This document shows, piece by piece, positions 11,603-24,271 of a stretch of 60,000 nucleotides of DNA (the stretch's first letter is position 1; every line of letters begins with the position of its first letter). Made by a program: the position numbers and the translations under genes. This DNA is from Takakia lepidozioides (lineage: Eukaryota > Streptophyta > Takakiopsida > Takakiales > Takakiaceae), in the NCBI GenBank assembly GCA_030704615.1, contig CM060733.1:74564907-74624906 (forward strand), written 5' to 3'. Below the pieces are notes generated by a model. It saw nothing but the letters and a program-made list of their open reading frames with translations. It was not told the origin of the DNA and searched no databases.

Positions 11603-14600
11603 ATGGAGGAGCAGGAATCAGCAGAAGAACAGCAGCCCGCCATAGTTCCAAGGACAGATGAAGAGGACACCGCATCTGAGGGAGAGACAGACGAGATGGA
11701 AGAGGATGTTGAAGGTGGCCTCACGAGGAGTCTGCCTGCGGGAAAGAGGAAGGGGGAGAGGCTCATGTACACGCTCGGTGCAGAGAGCAGCCCGAAGCGC
11801 AAAGGGTCCCCAGCAATTGGGGAGTCTTCTGGAGCAGCCAAGAAAAAGGTGAAATTCTTAAGACCCACATTTCTGTTTCGTTGCTGATATGAATATAGCC
11901 CACACAAGACATCTGCACCATGCTGAAAGCATCGCAAACTAGAAGCCCAAACAGTGTGCGGCAACGCACACTGTTTGGGCCTACCAATTTGCTTGATTGT
12001 TCAGGTGCGAAACGCCCAAACTTGGGCACTACAGCAGGTTCAACACAACCCAAATTGCAACCTCAAACAGTGTGAGTTGAGCTGAACATTTCACTGCTGT
12101 TTCCGTCTGGATATCGGTTTTCCAGGATATGTATGTCAGGACGACAGAACCTTTCAGTGGCAGCTCAAACAGTGTGCGTTGGCGCACACTGTTTGAGCTC
12201 TACATGTCACGGTTTTCTCCGTGTCGAATTCGCCTTTTAGGGCACGTTTCTGATGATGGAATAACCATTCAGTGGCAGCTCAAACAGTGTGCGTTGGCGC
12301 ACACTATTTGAGCTCTACATGTCACTGTTTTATTGGTGTTAAAATTCGGCATTTAGGGCACGTTTCTGATGATGGAATAACCATTCAGTGGCAGCTCAAA
12401 CAGTGTGCGTTGGCGCACACTGTTTGAGCTGTACATGTCACTGTTTTTTTGGTGTTAAATTCGGACTTCCAGGGCAGGTTTATGATGATGAAATAACCAT
12501 TCAGTGGCAGCTCAAACACTGTGCGTTGGCGCACACTGTTTGAGCTGTACATGTCACTTTTTTTTTGTGTTAAATTCGGACTTCCAGGGCAGGTTTATGA
12601 TGATGAAATAACCATTCAGTGGCAGCTCAAACAGTGTGCGTTGGCGCACACTGTTTGAGCTGTACATGTCACTGTTTTTTTAGTGTTAAATTCGGACTTC
12701 CAGGGCAGGTTTATGATGATGAAATAACCATTCAGTGGCAGCTCAAACAGTGTGCGTTGGTGCACACTGTTTGAGCTGTACATGTCACTGTTTTTTTAGT
12801 GTTAAATTCGGACTTCCAGGGCAGGTTTATGATGATGAAATAACCATTCAGTGGCAGCTCAAACAGTGTGCGTTGGCGCACACTGTTTGAGTTGAACATG
12901 TAAGTGTTTTTTCAGATTGAAATTCGGCATTTAGGGCACGTTTCTGAGGATGAAATAACCATTCAGTGGTAGCTCAAACAGTGTGCGTTGGCGCACACTG
13001 TTTGAGCTGAACATGTAAGTGTTTTTTTGGTGTTAAAATTCGGCATTTAGGGCACGTTTCTGAGGATGAAATAACCATTCAGTGGCAGCTCAAACAGTGT
13101 GCGTTGGTGCACACTGTTTGAGCTCTACATTTAAGTGTTTTTCCGGTTTAAATTCGGCATTCAGGGCACGTTTCTGAGGATGAAATAACCATTCAGTGGC
13201 AGCTCAAACAGTGTGCGTTGGCGCACACTGTTTCAGCTGAACATGTCACTGTTTTTTTGGTGTTAAAATTCGGCATTTAGGGCACGTTTCTGAGGATGAA
13301 ACAACCATTCATTGGCAGCTCAAACAGTGTGCGTTGGCGCACACTGTTTGAGCTCTACATGTCACTGTTTTATTCCGACTTCGAGGGCAGGTTTATGATG
13401 ATGAAATAACCATTTAGTGGCAGCTCAAACAGTGTGCGTTGGCGCACACTGTTTGAGCTGTACATGTCACTGTTTTTTTGGTGTTAAATTCGGACTTCCA
13501 GGGCAGGTTTATGATGATGAAATAACCATTCAGTGGCAGCTGAAACAGTGTGCGCCAACGCACACTGTTTGAGCTGTACATGTCACTGTTTTTTTGGTGT
13601 TTAATTCGGACTTCCAGGGCAGGTTTATGATGATGAAATAACCATTCAGTGGCAGCTCAAACAGTGTGCGTTGGCGCACACTGTCTGAGCTGTACATGTC
13701 ACTGTTTTTTTGGTGTTAAATTCGGACTTCCAGGGCAGGTTTATGATGATGAAATAACCATGCAGTGGCAGCTCAAACAGTGTGCGTTGGCGCACACTGT
13801 TTGAGTTGAATATGTAAGTGTTTTTTTCGATTGAAATTCGGCATTTAGGGCACGTTTCTGAGGATGAAATAACCATTCAGTGGCAGCTCAAATAGTGTGC
13901 GTTGGCGCACACTGTTTGAGCTCTACATTTAAGTGTTTTTCCGGTTTAAATTCGGCATTTAGGGCACGTTTCTGAGGATGAAATATCTTGGAGTTTACAA
14001 TGAACACTTACCTGGCACAAGTAGATGTTCAATGATCATTTACATGGCAAGTGAAACAGTGTGCGTCAACGCACACTGTTTGAGCCCACTTTTACATTGT
14101 CTTTTTCTGTGGAATTCGACAACATAGGACATGTCTGTGAGGGTCAATGTACACTTACCTGGTAGCTTAAAATAGTGTGCGTCAACGTACACTCTTTGAG
14201 CCCACTTTTTCATGCCTCAGCCGTCGTTTCATGCCTCTCTAATATCAAGTTGAATGAACAACCCTGCAGGAGAAGATGCAAAGTGTGGCAGATGAGGTCC
14301 CTTCGGGTCAGGAGAAGGAGATAATTGTTGATGTGGACGATGAGTTCTATGAAAGCAAAGCCGCTGAGATGCTGGGGGGTCAGAAGGTAAACTCTCAGCT
14401 TGTGGTGCAAAGTATGCTTGCCCCGGGTGGGAGGTTGAAGATTCCCCTGTGTAGGTTGGTTTCCATGCCCGTCGTTCGTACACCCCTCGTCAAGGACATT
14501 CTCAAGCTAGAGGCCGAGTTTGTGCATGGGTATTTGGATGGATCCGCAGTCTTTTACGTTTCTACTAGGGATTCCAAAGGTATTGAGCTCCTTGTGGATC

Positions 14601-17600
14601 AGTCAATCGTGGACTCCTGGGACCCCATTTGGAGTCAGCTGAACGAATCCTTCGAACTTCTTCTCTCCAGGAAACCTTCCACCCAGGCATTCTCGGGAAA
14701 GAGTTTCACGTTTGGGATGGGAACCACCGCTTGCTTGCATGGATGGCTGTCATTGGGAGGCTGCACTCACAGGAGGAAGAGTGGCATTACTCTGGCATTA
14801 CCCTAAACTTGTGCTGGATTGTGACGGGAACATGATGGGTCTTCTGATGGCAATGAATGATGTGAACAGGTTGGTTTCTCATTCTACATGTTCCACTTGT
14901 GGTTCCGTTCTTCTTTGATTGAAGACCTTGAATTGAATTTCATTCTGACTTGCAGATATCATTCTGCAGAGGAACGGAGACATCGCATGTCAAAACGAGT
15001 TTGGTTCATACACTGTATAGGATACAAAGGATAGGGCAGATGCCCTTGACCAACTTCAAGACCATCCTTTCAGCGGAGATGTACAAGAAGTGCGAAAGCT
15101 CCAAGACATCGGAAACGTGGTACTCGTTGACCCGTGAGGCTTTCATGGAGTACATGTACACGGTGAGATACATCTTCCTTCATCTGGTCTTCCATATTCC
15201 ACATGTTTGTTTCTGTTTGTTTCCCTTGACCTTGTGCTGATGCAACTCTCTTGCATTCCCTTGCAGCAAGACATTGCAGATGCAGGGGAGCGTGACAAAC
15301 TGGAATACTACAGCTCTACCCCTGAGGAGAGAAGGACAGCAAAGGGAGTTGAGAGTCGCATCCAGAAAGAGATGACCGCTACAAGAAGGACTATAATGAG
15401 TGCTTTCGTGAAGCAGTTGAGAATGTCAGTGACAATGTGCTGGACACCTGGCTTCACAAGGCCACTTACTGGAGCCAGGTGTGATGTCCTTCCCTGTGTC
15501 ACTGTCTTTTCTCTTTTCCTGTCCTTATCTTTCTATTGCCTCTTACATTCGCTGTGATTGCTTTTGGGTTCATTCTTGCATTTGTATTGTTTTGCAGTTG
15601 GAAGAAAGGGCCAGATCCGTTCTGCATACTCAGCTGGCTGACTATGGCATTAGTATGATAGCACCGAAGGTGTCCTTCGAAGCATACATGAGGAAATGGA
15701 GAGCCACAGTGTGACACTCTTATTTCTTTAGAGAGTTCAGCAAGGAGGGTGGCATCAGTCGAACAAATGAGCTGGACCAGCAAGAAAAAGGAGAGGAAGC
15801 CTGGAAACGATGCCTTTACAGGTGCACACTCTTGCACTACTTATTTGTGCTGTGGTTGCAATGTGTTGTGTGGCATACTGTTGAAGGGGGTCTTCCTGGT
15901 GTGATGGAAAAGTTGCCACACAATATTTCCATTGTAAAATGAGGCTGTCTCTGTTGCTGCAGGTACATAAAGTTTGTTCTCCTGGAAGAGAATTGCCTGG
16001 ACAAACATCCGGATTTCGTGGACCTGTGGCTTGTCCCTGCTGGCAACCAGACCATGTTTACTACTGGGATCTTGCATGACTGGGGCCCAGACCATCTTTC
16101 TTCTTGTGGTTGGTATTTGGATTGCCCTCCTTCTGAGACCCCAGCTCCAGAGGTGTCTTTGAGGAGAGAGAATGACCGTATTGCAGCCACTGCCGCAGCA
16201 GCCGACCTCAACATTCATGAACGTAATTTGAGGACTCTTGCAGAGAAGGAGCCTCCGCTCAGGATACCCCAGGTAGAGGAAGAAAGGCAAAGGGAAAAGA
16301 TGTTGCTGGTGTTGTTGGGAAGGGAAGGGGTAGAGGGAAGGTGGCACAAGGGCAGGGAAGTGTTGCAGATATTGGCCCTGTGGAGCATGTCCAGCAGACT
16401 CCACCGCATGGTAGGGGATCCGGGAGAAAAAACAAGGGGGTGGTTGATCCCAAGGACCCGTACCATGCAGTGGAACATCCCACGAGGGTCATTCGCCCAA
16501 CCAGGTTGGAGATGGCCAACGTCGGGTTCCTTGCCATGATGGAGTCGAAGAAATCTGATTACAAGGGCGAGCCATCACCTGTGTGGGACAGGATTGTGCA
16601 GTTCCTCAGCACGGTGCGTGTTCTCTTTGGGTTTTGTGGCTTTGTTGTTTTTGTCTGCTGTGGGCATGGATCGTTTCTAAACTTGTGAGAATTCCATTGT
16701 ATTTTTGTTTGCAGGCTAAAATGACCAAATCCTGGGTGAACGGGAAGGAGAAGCCATATGCAGCCGAACTCATCATCTTGGACATCCCTGATGGGTTGGC
16801 AGTCCCGGATATCCCTCCATCGGGTGCTTGTCCGGGTTGGAATGCTTTTGATGAGCGCTACTGGCGGTGGGTTTTTCTCCTTTTGCAACTTCTTCCTGTC
16901 CGATGCAGGTGTTTTGGTGCTCATCAAGTCCATCGACGGTCGGTGTGTCGCCGTGCACTTTCCAGCTATTTGAAAGCCTCGGGCATGAGAGTCGTGAAGA
17001 CATGGAATTGTGTGAACAACATGTACCTTACGAAGGGGGATCGTCCGGGAGAGATGGTGAGTTTGCCTTCTTCTTCCTCTTCTTGGTTGTTCTCGGATGG
17101 GGTTATAGGTTGCTGAACTCATATGTAGGGGCCCGATTTTTTTTTGCTTCTTAGTTCCTTGTGGATGTCATGTTCGCAGACTCGTCTATTTGAAGTGTTT
17201 GTCTCGTCCGGGTGCATCCACAAACGACTCCGGCCGGCATTACCGAGTTTGTCATCACTCATGGGGCCAAGTTCATAGATGACAGGACAGATCCCCCCAC
17301 GGATGACATGCATCACAACTACGTCGACAGCAACATGTGCTTGCGAAGGGGAATGGGGTTCCTTGGAGAGGGGCGAGGGAGAGGAGCCCGGCTTTCATTC
17401 AAACAATTGTAGAGTGCTGCACCTACACAGACGCCAAAGTTCTGGATTTGTCGATGGGCACAGGGTTCTCTTCAACATTCACATTTCATGAGGTTTGATT
17501 GAGCTTGCACTTTCAGTACTTCCCACCGTTCCGAATGTGTCTTCAATGTCTTCTTCATTCATTCTATTCCACTGCAGGTGCTTCTTACCACGCTTGCAAG

Positions 17601-18153
17601 GCCAGTGCGCGACATCTCTTTTGGGATTGAAGGGGATGCTGAGATTTACAAGAACCTCCTGATGGGTTTGGGTGGACACACTTCTCAAGTCCTTCCGAAG
17701 CCCCGTCCCGTTGATACTGATACAGAGGAGACTTCTGACAAGGAGCTGGACTCCAACTTTGCCTGTGAGTAAGTTCAACCTTTGCATGCTTGCATTGTTG
17801 TTTCAATATCGAGAATCGCTGTTCTTGAGGCAAAGTGCACATTGGAGACATCCTCTTTGTTGGACTTGTGCATTGCATCATTGTATTAAAAATGGGGTTT
17901 TGTGGACATGTGCAGGAGTCCGCGTGCTTCCACTTGCCCTCCAGGGCTATCACACCTATTTGGACTTGTTTGCAGTCCTCCTCGGTCTTGCGTGCTACCT
18001 GTCTATGCGGAGGCACTCGCAGCAAGCATGTCCGTTCATGGGACTCCGAGTCCCCTTACGACGGCCTTCGTAGAACACGTGGTGTTGGGCCAGATCTTTG
18101 TAGATGACATAGCACAGGAGGTGGACACTGATTGTGATGACTGCGACACTTGA
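11603..18153 (+). pseudogene. ParB-like domain plus DNA methyltransferase, type 1, copy B (5'-truncated, broken)
   Basis: Exons parallel copy A: 11603-11848 (partial), 14270-14869, 14970-15162, 15267-15478, 15598-15821, 15963-16613, 16714-17056, 17180-17463, 17578-17768, 17916-18153. Copy B keeps some sites lost in A and C: a clean CTGCAG acceptor before 14270, a CAG codon at 14396 where A and C have TAG, and a normal CAG acceptor before 16714. Its own lesions are a one-base deletion just before the DGNHR motif (about 14701), a deletion of about 235 bp in exon 4 (at about 15425), TGA at 15712-15714 in place of TGG, a one-base deletion in exon 6 (about 16256), and further indels in exons 7 and 8. 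Motif IV (LIILDIPDG) and the GIEGD segment are retained. Not functional as it stands. Confidence 0.8.
11940..14195. repeat. Palindromic tandem satellite in intron 1, copy B (19 palindromes)
   Basis: This is the same 38-base hairpin unit (17-base arms AGCTCAAACAGTGTGCG, loop TTGG) on an about 115-bp period as at 1300-2310, expanded to about 19 units by my count. The divergent first and last two units are conserved in A, B and C, so the size change comes from gain or loss of internal units. One unit (about 13540) has its loop inverted (CAAC). Confidence 0.9.
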
Positions 18154-18667
18154 TATGAAGTTTTCTTTTGGTTTAATTCTGGGCCAAATTTGAAATGGGA
18201 TGGTTGTGTGTCCTTGTTGTCCTGTTTGCAATGTGTGCGTGGAATTCACATTCATGGTTACAAACTATTGTTGGAGATGGGGGGGTTGCATGGACTGCCT
18301 GGATTGTTCCTTCAATCTATTTGGTGTTTTGTGGACCTCACAGACTTAAGTACATTGCGAAACAAACAAACCACTTTGGTTCGTGTAGAGCATCCTCGCA
18401 TCATTTGCTAGTTGGTCCCCAAACTATTTCTGCTAGAAGAATGGTTGGTGAATCCATCACGGTGAAGTCCACCTCATCAAAAACTGTTCAGGCATTCTCA
18501 ATTCTACCCAAATCAACCCGCGGAAATAGGTGACACCACTCGGAAATAGGTGACATCCGCGGAAATAGGCACTGTTTGCATGCTGACATGGCGTGAGCCT
18601 GTGCTGGGCTCACGCTTTCCTGGGCTCACAGGCTCACGCCTCCGGGCTCACGGAATAGCACCCCCCC

Positions 18668-21231
18668 GTCACATTACTACCCCGAATGGAAATTCGGCAC
18701 CCAATATCCAACGGGGCCGCACGGATGAAGTCGTCTGGGGCAGAGATGCCGGCACCTGTCCGACAGAAAACATCCCCCGGATGGAAATTCAACGCCGAAT
18801 TTCCATTCGGATCCACCCAAAGGAAGTCCTGTCAGGGGGTCAGGCCGAAAACTGGCCGACATAAAAACCTCCGCGGATGGAAAAACGACGCCGAATTTCC
18901 ATCCGAGGCCTTTCGGATGCCGTCGGCTCGGGGGAAAGGCCGCCATCTGGCCCTCACATTACAACCCCCGGACGGAAATTCGGCACCGAATATACAACAG
19001 GGGAAGCCCGGATGAAGTCGCCTCGGGCGCAGAGGCCGGCGCGTGTGCGACAATGAATATCCCTTGGATGGAGATTCGGTGCCGAATTTCCATCCGGGCC
19101 CCCCAAAGGAAGTCGTGTCGAGGGGTCAGGCCGAAAACTGGCCGGCATAAAAACATCGCCAGATGGAAAAACGGCGCCGAATTTCCATCCGAGGCCTTTC
19201 GGATGCAGTCGGCTCGGGGGAAAGGCCGCCATCTGGCCCTCACATTGCAACCCCCGGACGGAAATTCGGCACCGAATATACAACAGGGGAAGCCGGATGA
19301 AGTCGCCTCGGGGCGCAGAGGCCGGCGCGTGTGCGACAGAGAACATCCCCTGGATGGAGATTCGGTGCCGAATTTCCATCCGGGCCCCCCCCAAAGGAAG
19401 TCGTGTCGGGGGGTCAGGCCGAAAACTGGCCGGCATAAAAACATCCCCAGATGGAAAAACGGCGCCGAATTTCCATCCGGGGCGGTTCGGATGCAGTCGG
19501 GGAGGGGGGAGAGGCCGGCACCTGGCCGTCACAATTCAACCCCCGGACGGAAATTCGGCACCGAATATCCAACAGGGGACGCCTGGATGAAGTCGCCTCG
19601 GGCGTAGAGGCCGGCACGTGTTCGACAGAGAGCATCCCTGGATTGAGATTCGGCGCCGAATTTCCATCCGGGCCCCCCAAAGGAAGTCGTGGGGGGGGTC
19701 AGACCGAAAACTGGTCGACATAAAAACCTCCCCAGATGGAAAAACGGCGCGAATTTCAATCCGGGGCCGTTCCAATGCAGTCGGGGGGGGGGAGAGGCCG
19801 GCACCTGGCCGTCATATTTCAACCCCCGGACGGGAAATTTGGCACCGAATATCCAACAGAGCGGCGGAGAGGCCGACACCTCTCCGACAGAGACCATCCC
19901 CCGGATGGAAATTCGGTGCCGAATTTCCATTGGGGCCCCCTCAAAGGAAGTCGTAAAAACCTCCCCAGATGGAAAAATGGCGCCGAATTTCCATCCGGGG
20001 CCGTTCCAATGCAGTCGGGGAGGGGGGAGAGGCCAGCACCTGGCCGTCATATTTCAACCCCCGGACGGAAATTCGGCACCGAATATCCAACAGAGCGGCG
20101 GAGAGGCCGGCACCTCTCCGACAGAGACCATCCCCCGGATGGAAATTCGGCGCCGAATTTCCATCGGGGCCCCCTCAAAGGAAGTCGCAGAAACCTCCCA
20201 GAATGGAAAAACGGCGCCGAATTTCCGTCCGAGGCTGTTCCGATTTGCCTTTAGCAGTTAAGGATTCCAAGAAAAATCCGAAAAATCAGTCGGACACGCT
20301 CAGAATTACCTGCAGGAAGGTAATTCAGCGCTTCGAAATTCCTGGCGAATGGAAATTCGGCGCCGAATATCCATACGCCAGCGATCCGACTTACCTGCTG
20401 GATGGAAATTCGGCGCCGGATTTCCATCCATCCGGGATACGAGTTACCTGCAAGATGGAAATTCGGCGCCGGATTTCCATCCATCCGCCTCCGAATTACC
20501 TTCTTGAGGGAAATTTCGCGCGCCGACCTACCTGGCGGATGGAAATCCGGCGCCGGATTTCCATCCATCCGCTCTTCGAATTACCTGCATGACTGGAAAA
20601 ATGGCGCCGAATTTCCGATTTTGGTGCCAGTTAGATCTGGGACTTAGACATTTTCGGCCCCGAAATGGAAAAACAGCGCTGGAAAAAAAAAACAAAAAAA
20701 AACGCCATTTTTCCAGTTCGGGCCCGAAAACGGCTAAGTCCCAGATCTGACTGGCACCCAAAATCGGAAATTCGGCGCATTTTTCCAGTCATGCAGGTAA
20801 TTCGAAGAGCTGATCGATGGAAATCCGGTGCCGATTTTAATCCATCCGCTCTTCGAATTACCTGCATGACGGAAATTTTGCGCGCCGACTTACCTGGCGG
20901 ATGGAAATCCGGCGCCGGATTTCCATTCATCCGCTATTCGAATTACCTGCATGACTGGAAAAATGGCGCCGAATTTCCGATTTTGGTGCTAGTCAGATCT
21001 GGGACTAAGCCATTTTCGGCCCCGAAAATGGAAAAATGGCGCCGAAGAAAAAAACCAGAAAAAAAAAAAAAAAAAAAAAAAACGCCATTTTTCCACGGGG
21101 CCGAAAACGGCTAAGTCCCAGATCTGACTGGCACCCAAAATCGGAAATTCGGCGCCATTTTTCCATTTCTGGGCCCAGTCAGATCTGGGACTTAGCCATT
21201 TTCGGCCCCGATCTGGAAAAATAGAGCCGGG

Positions 21232-21263
<32 letters not shown>

Positions 21264-21782
21264 GATATTTTTCTAGTTCGGGGCCGAAAACGGCTAAGTC
21301 CCAGATTTGACTGGAACCCAAAATCGGAAATTCGGCGCCATTTTTCCAGTTCTGGGCCCAGTCAGATCTGGGACTTAGCCATTTTCGGCCTCGAACAAGA
21401 AAAATGGCGCGGGAAAAAAAAAAAACAAAAAAAAAAAAAAAAAAAAACGCCATTTTTTTGTTCGGGGGCCGAAAACGGCTAAGTCCCAGATCTGACTGTC
21501 ACCCAAAATCGGAAATTCGGCGCCATTTTTCCATTTCTGGGCCCAGTCAGATCTGGGACTTACCCATTTTCGGCCCCGAACTGGAAAAATGGCGCCGGAA
21601 AAAAAAAAAAAAAAAAAAAAAAAAAACGCCATTTTTACAGTTCGGGGCCGAAAACGGCTAAGTCCCAGATCTGACTGGCACCCAAAATCGGAAATTCGGC
21701 GCCATTTTTCCAGTTCCGGGCCCAGTCAGATCTGGGACTTAGCCATTTCAGGCCCCGAACGAGAAAAATGGCGCCGAAAAAA

Positions 21783-21816
<34 letters not shown>

Positions 21817-22500
21817 GCCATTTTTTCTAGTTTGGGGTCGAAAACGGCTAAGTCCCAGATCTGACTGGCACCCAAATTCGGAAATTCGGCGCCATTTTTC
21901 CAGTTCGGGCCCAGTCAGATCTGGGACTTAGCCATTTTCGGCCCCGAACTCGAAAAATGGCGCCGGGAAAAAAAAAAAAAAAAAAAAAAAAAAACCGCCA
22001 TTTTTACAGTTCGGGGGCCGAAAACGGCTAAGTCCCAGATCTGACTGGCACCCAAAATCGGAAATTCGGCGCCATTTTTCCATTTCTGGGCCCAGTCAGA
22101 TCTGGGACTTAGCCATTTTCGGCCCCGAAATGGAAAAATGGCGCCATTTTTCCAGTTCTGGGCCCCGAAAATGGCTAAGTCCCTACGATGGCTGGAACCG
22201 CAACTAGAAATTCGGCACCATTTTTCCAGTTCCGCGCCCTATCAGATTTGGGACTTAGCCATTTTCGGGCCCGAACTGGAAAAATGGCGTCATTTTTCCA
22301 GTTCCGCGCCCTATCAGATCTGGGACTTAGCCATTTTCGGGCCTGAACTGGAAAAATGGCGCCATTTTTCCAGTTCGGGCCCGAAAATGGCTAAGTCCCT
22401 AGGGTGGCTGGCACCAAAATCGGAAATTCGGCGCCATTTTTCCAGTTCCGGGCCCAGTCAGATCTGGGACTTAGCCATTTTCGGCAAGTAAATGCAATAA
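18668..22500. repeat. Satellites of the right arm, inverted
   Basis: Reverse complement of the three satellite classes of the left arm, in mirrored order: 290-bp AAATTCGGCGCCGAATTT units (18668-20240), AAATCCGGCGCCGGATTT blocks (20340-20590), then the compound units whose T tracts appear as A tracts (about seven, 20680-21990). Unit numbers differ slightly from the left arm, with extra or missing units near 19900 and 22250. Confidence 0.88.
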
Positions 22501-22668
22501 AATGTTGCATTTCAAGTCCACTGGTGTCACATTCCACCTTCACATGACCCTATTTCCGTGCCTCCTAACCCTATTTCCGTGGACTTACAATGGTCTGCTC
22601 ATGCTTTTTTTTTTCCCGCTCATGCTCATTCCGCTTATGAAATAGCAGCCCCCATGATTTCTATGCAG

Positions 22669-23202
22669 GTTGTTAGGCCCCCTTGCCAACGACATCCTAA
22701 AGCTTAGAGGAGACTTCTACTCTGGATGTCATCCAGGTGCAGCTGTGTTCTATGTTTCTGTTGAGAGGATTGATGGGTCTACTATAGATGTGGGTCCTGA
22801 TATCATCTCTACATGGGATAGTCATTGGAAAATAGCCAATGATGAGTTTGAGAAGTATCTTGAGTCCAAGCCAAAGTTGCATCATCTTCGGGGGAAGATG
22901 TTTCATGTCTGGGATGGGAATCATAGGCTTCAAGCATGGTATCCCTATATCAATGAAGTTCATGGGGCCAACTTGTCAAGACATGTCTGTGTGACAAGTT
23001 GGGTGCTCAATGCCGACATTGAAAATCGTGGTTCCCTCAGGTCCATCATGGATGGAGTGAATGTGTGAGTTTCCTTTCTATTCTTCATTTACTTTCATGT
23101 TCAATGTTGTCATGTTCTTGGTACATATACACATCTTCTTTCTAATGATCACATTTTGTATGTGAAGGGCAACAGAGAGGGCACATGTTACATCCAAATT
23201 TG
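22669..23202 (+). pseudogene. Type-2 ParB-like exon with intact intron 1 and start of next exon
   Basis: Exon 22669-23064 carries FHVWDGNHRLQAW. It has the acceptor CTATGCAG at its start and donor GTGAGT at 23065, but a small indel near 22680 breaks the first codons relative to the left-arm copy. The intron (23065-23167) is the complete, transposon-free version, with a single GTTTCCTTT at 23069-23077. The next exon starts at 23168 (acceptor AAG where 41012 has CAG) and is cut off at about 23202, where unrelated transposase sequence begins. It is the empty-site counterpart of 52527-52133 plus 41012. Confidence 0.75.
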
Positions 23203-24268
23203 TACCGGGTTGTTCACAACCTGTCTGACTCAGACGAGGTCATGGAAGTTCCGAGATCGTCCTAGAGATCAGGCAAGTCCTCAATGGACGTTAGTGGAGG
23301 AGGGAGTTATATTCCCAGCACGAGCACCGCAGTTCGATCTATTCTTGAAATTCTGCGAGGGCTTCACCTGGAGGGACATCGGTCGGAGCTGGCCGGGCTG
23401 GACTACATCAAGTTCGCAATTAAATTGGTTACATGCCTTCCCGCCGACGTCGACGGTAATATCTTCTTTGAGTTCCCTCCTCGGGCGGACTACTCGAGGG
23501 CGTCCGGAATGTTGACAGATATGGATAGAAAACATGACGGTCATCCTTGGTGCGTTACCAAAACCACCAGCATGAAGATGCTCGATGGTTTCCGGTGCGC
23601 TACGTTGTTTGTGCGGGCGCGTTGCGGTGTTTCTCCCCAACTTGCTTCCACTTTAAATCCAGAGGTCACAGGAACGAGACCGATTGGATAGGCACAGCTC
23701 ATCAACCATTTCGAGCTCAGGAGAAGGTTCCGAACTCCACATTTAAGTGTGCGCATTGCAAAGAACCACCACACTGCATGTCTGTTTGTAATGCCAAGCA
23801 GTTCTATGTGTTGCACCGTTTCCCTGACCTCACCCGAGCTTGCATACACGTTGGTTCCCATTGTCACAAATTGGCGAGGGGGAACAAAAATGGCGCCGAA
23901 TTACCTGTCATGAGGGGACCTATAGCCGCGGAATTCGGCACTATTTTTCGCCAGAGAGACCTATTACCGCGAAATACGTCGCCGTTTTTTCAGGTTACGG
24001 ACCCTATTACCGTGAAATTCGGCGCCATATTTGCACATGTCGCTGGGAATTGGCATGAGCGGAAGACGAAATATCATGAGCACAACTGTCAAAACTACAA
24101 TTTTCCCTTCATGGGGCCAAATAATATATTTGTTTTTTCTGACACATTGCATTAAATTAATGTTTTTTATTGTTTTTTATTTTCGAAATTTGTACTTCTG
24201 CTCATGAAAACCGATTGTCTTACTACTCCGCTCATGCCGCTCATGCCGCTCATGCTCATGAAATAGCT
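23203..24268 (+). mobile_element. Internally deleted MULE-like fragment with CATGAGC terminus
   Basis: This block holds the N-terminal part of a transposase related to 45088-41530, followed directly by a terminus made of repeated GCTCATG motifs ending GAAATAGC at 24268. Subterminal motifs CCTATTACCGCG and CCCTATTACCGTG (23960-24020) match CCTATTACCGTGG at 41268. The catalytic core and SWIM region are absent. Gene orientation towards the terminus is as in the complete element. On the right it interrupts a gypsy integrase. Confidence 0.65.
23284..23890 (+). pseudogene. Transposase N-terminal zinc-binding region (fragment)
   Basis: The text DMDRKHDGHPWCVTKT (near 23520) aligns with GMDKKHDGHPWCRTKT of the full transposase (minus strand near 44400), and in a shifted frame FKCAHCKEPPHC, then LTRACIHVGSHCH, aligns with the segment that ends TRACIHMGAHEHPV there. 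Cysteine and histidine spacing suggests a zinc-binding module of WRKY-GCM1/FLYWCH type, by spacing only. At least one frameshift (about 23600) separates the two halves. No catalytic domain follows. Confidence 0.55.
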
Positions 24269-24271
24269 AAC

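Larger units (their letters stand above)
11602..18667 (+). mobile_element. MULE-like transposon, copy B, 5'-truncated
   Basis: The sequence joins the transposon abruptly at 11603, equivalent to position 955 of copy A, inside exon 1 of the methyltransferase gene, so the whole transposase half is missing. It runs to the normal right terminus (GGAATAGCACCCCCC, ending about 18666) and is flanked on the right by satellite in inverted orientation starting CGTCACATTACTACC. No left terminus or target duplication survives. It lies at the centre of the giant inverted repeat. Copy B differs from A and C by substitutions as well as indels, so it is an independent lineage. Confidence 0.85.
18668..23202. 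repeat. Right arm of giant inverted repeat
   Basis: Mirror image of 6982-11601 through the satellites, the CATGAGC-rich terminus (22560-22653) and the type-2 ParB exon. Unlike the left arm it continues through the uninterrupted type-2 intron into the start of the next exon. It stops matching type-2 sequence at about 23202. The junction on the copy-B side begins 35 bases deeper than the left arm reaches (compare 56649-56683). Confidence 0.8.

Noticed and set aside
10478-11887. Long open frames rich in FHPG, NSAP and PLPPPRLHP text, including one running into the acidic exon
   Set aside because: Translations of the 290-bp satellite; the apparent fusion to the acidic exon at 11602 is created by the copy-B breakpoint.
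11940-14195. Regular palindromic repeats considered as a CRISPR array
   Set aside because: Spacers are themselves repeated, the unit is about 115 bp, no cas genes exist and the genome is eukaryotic.
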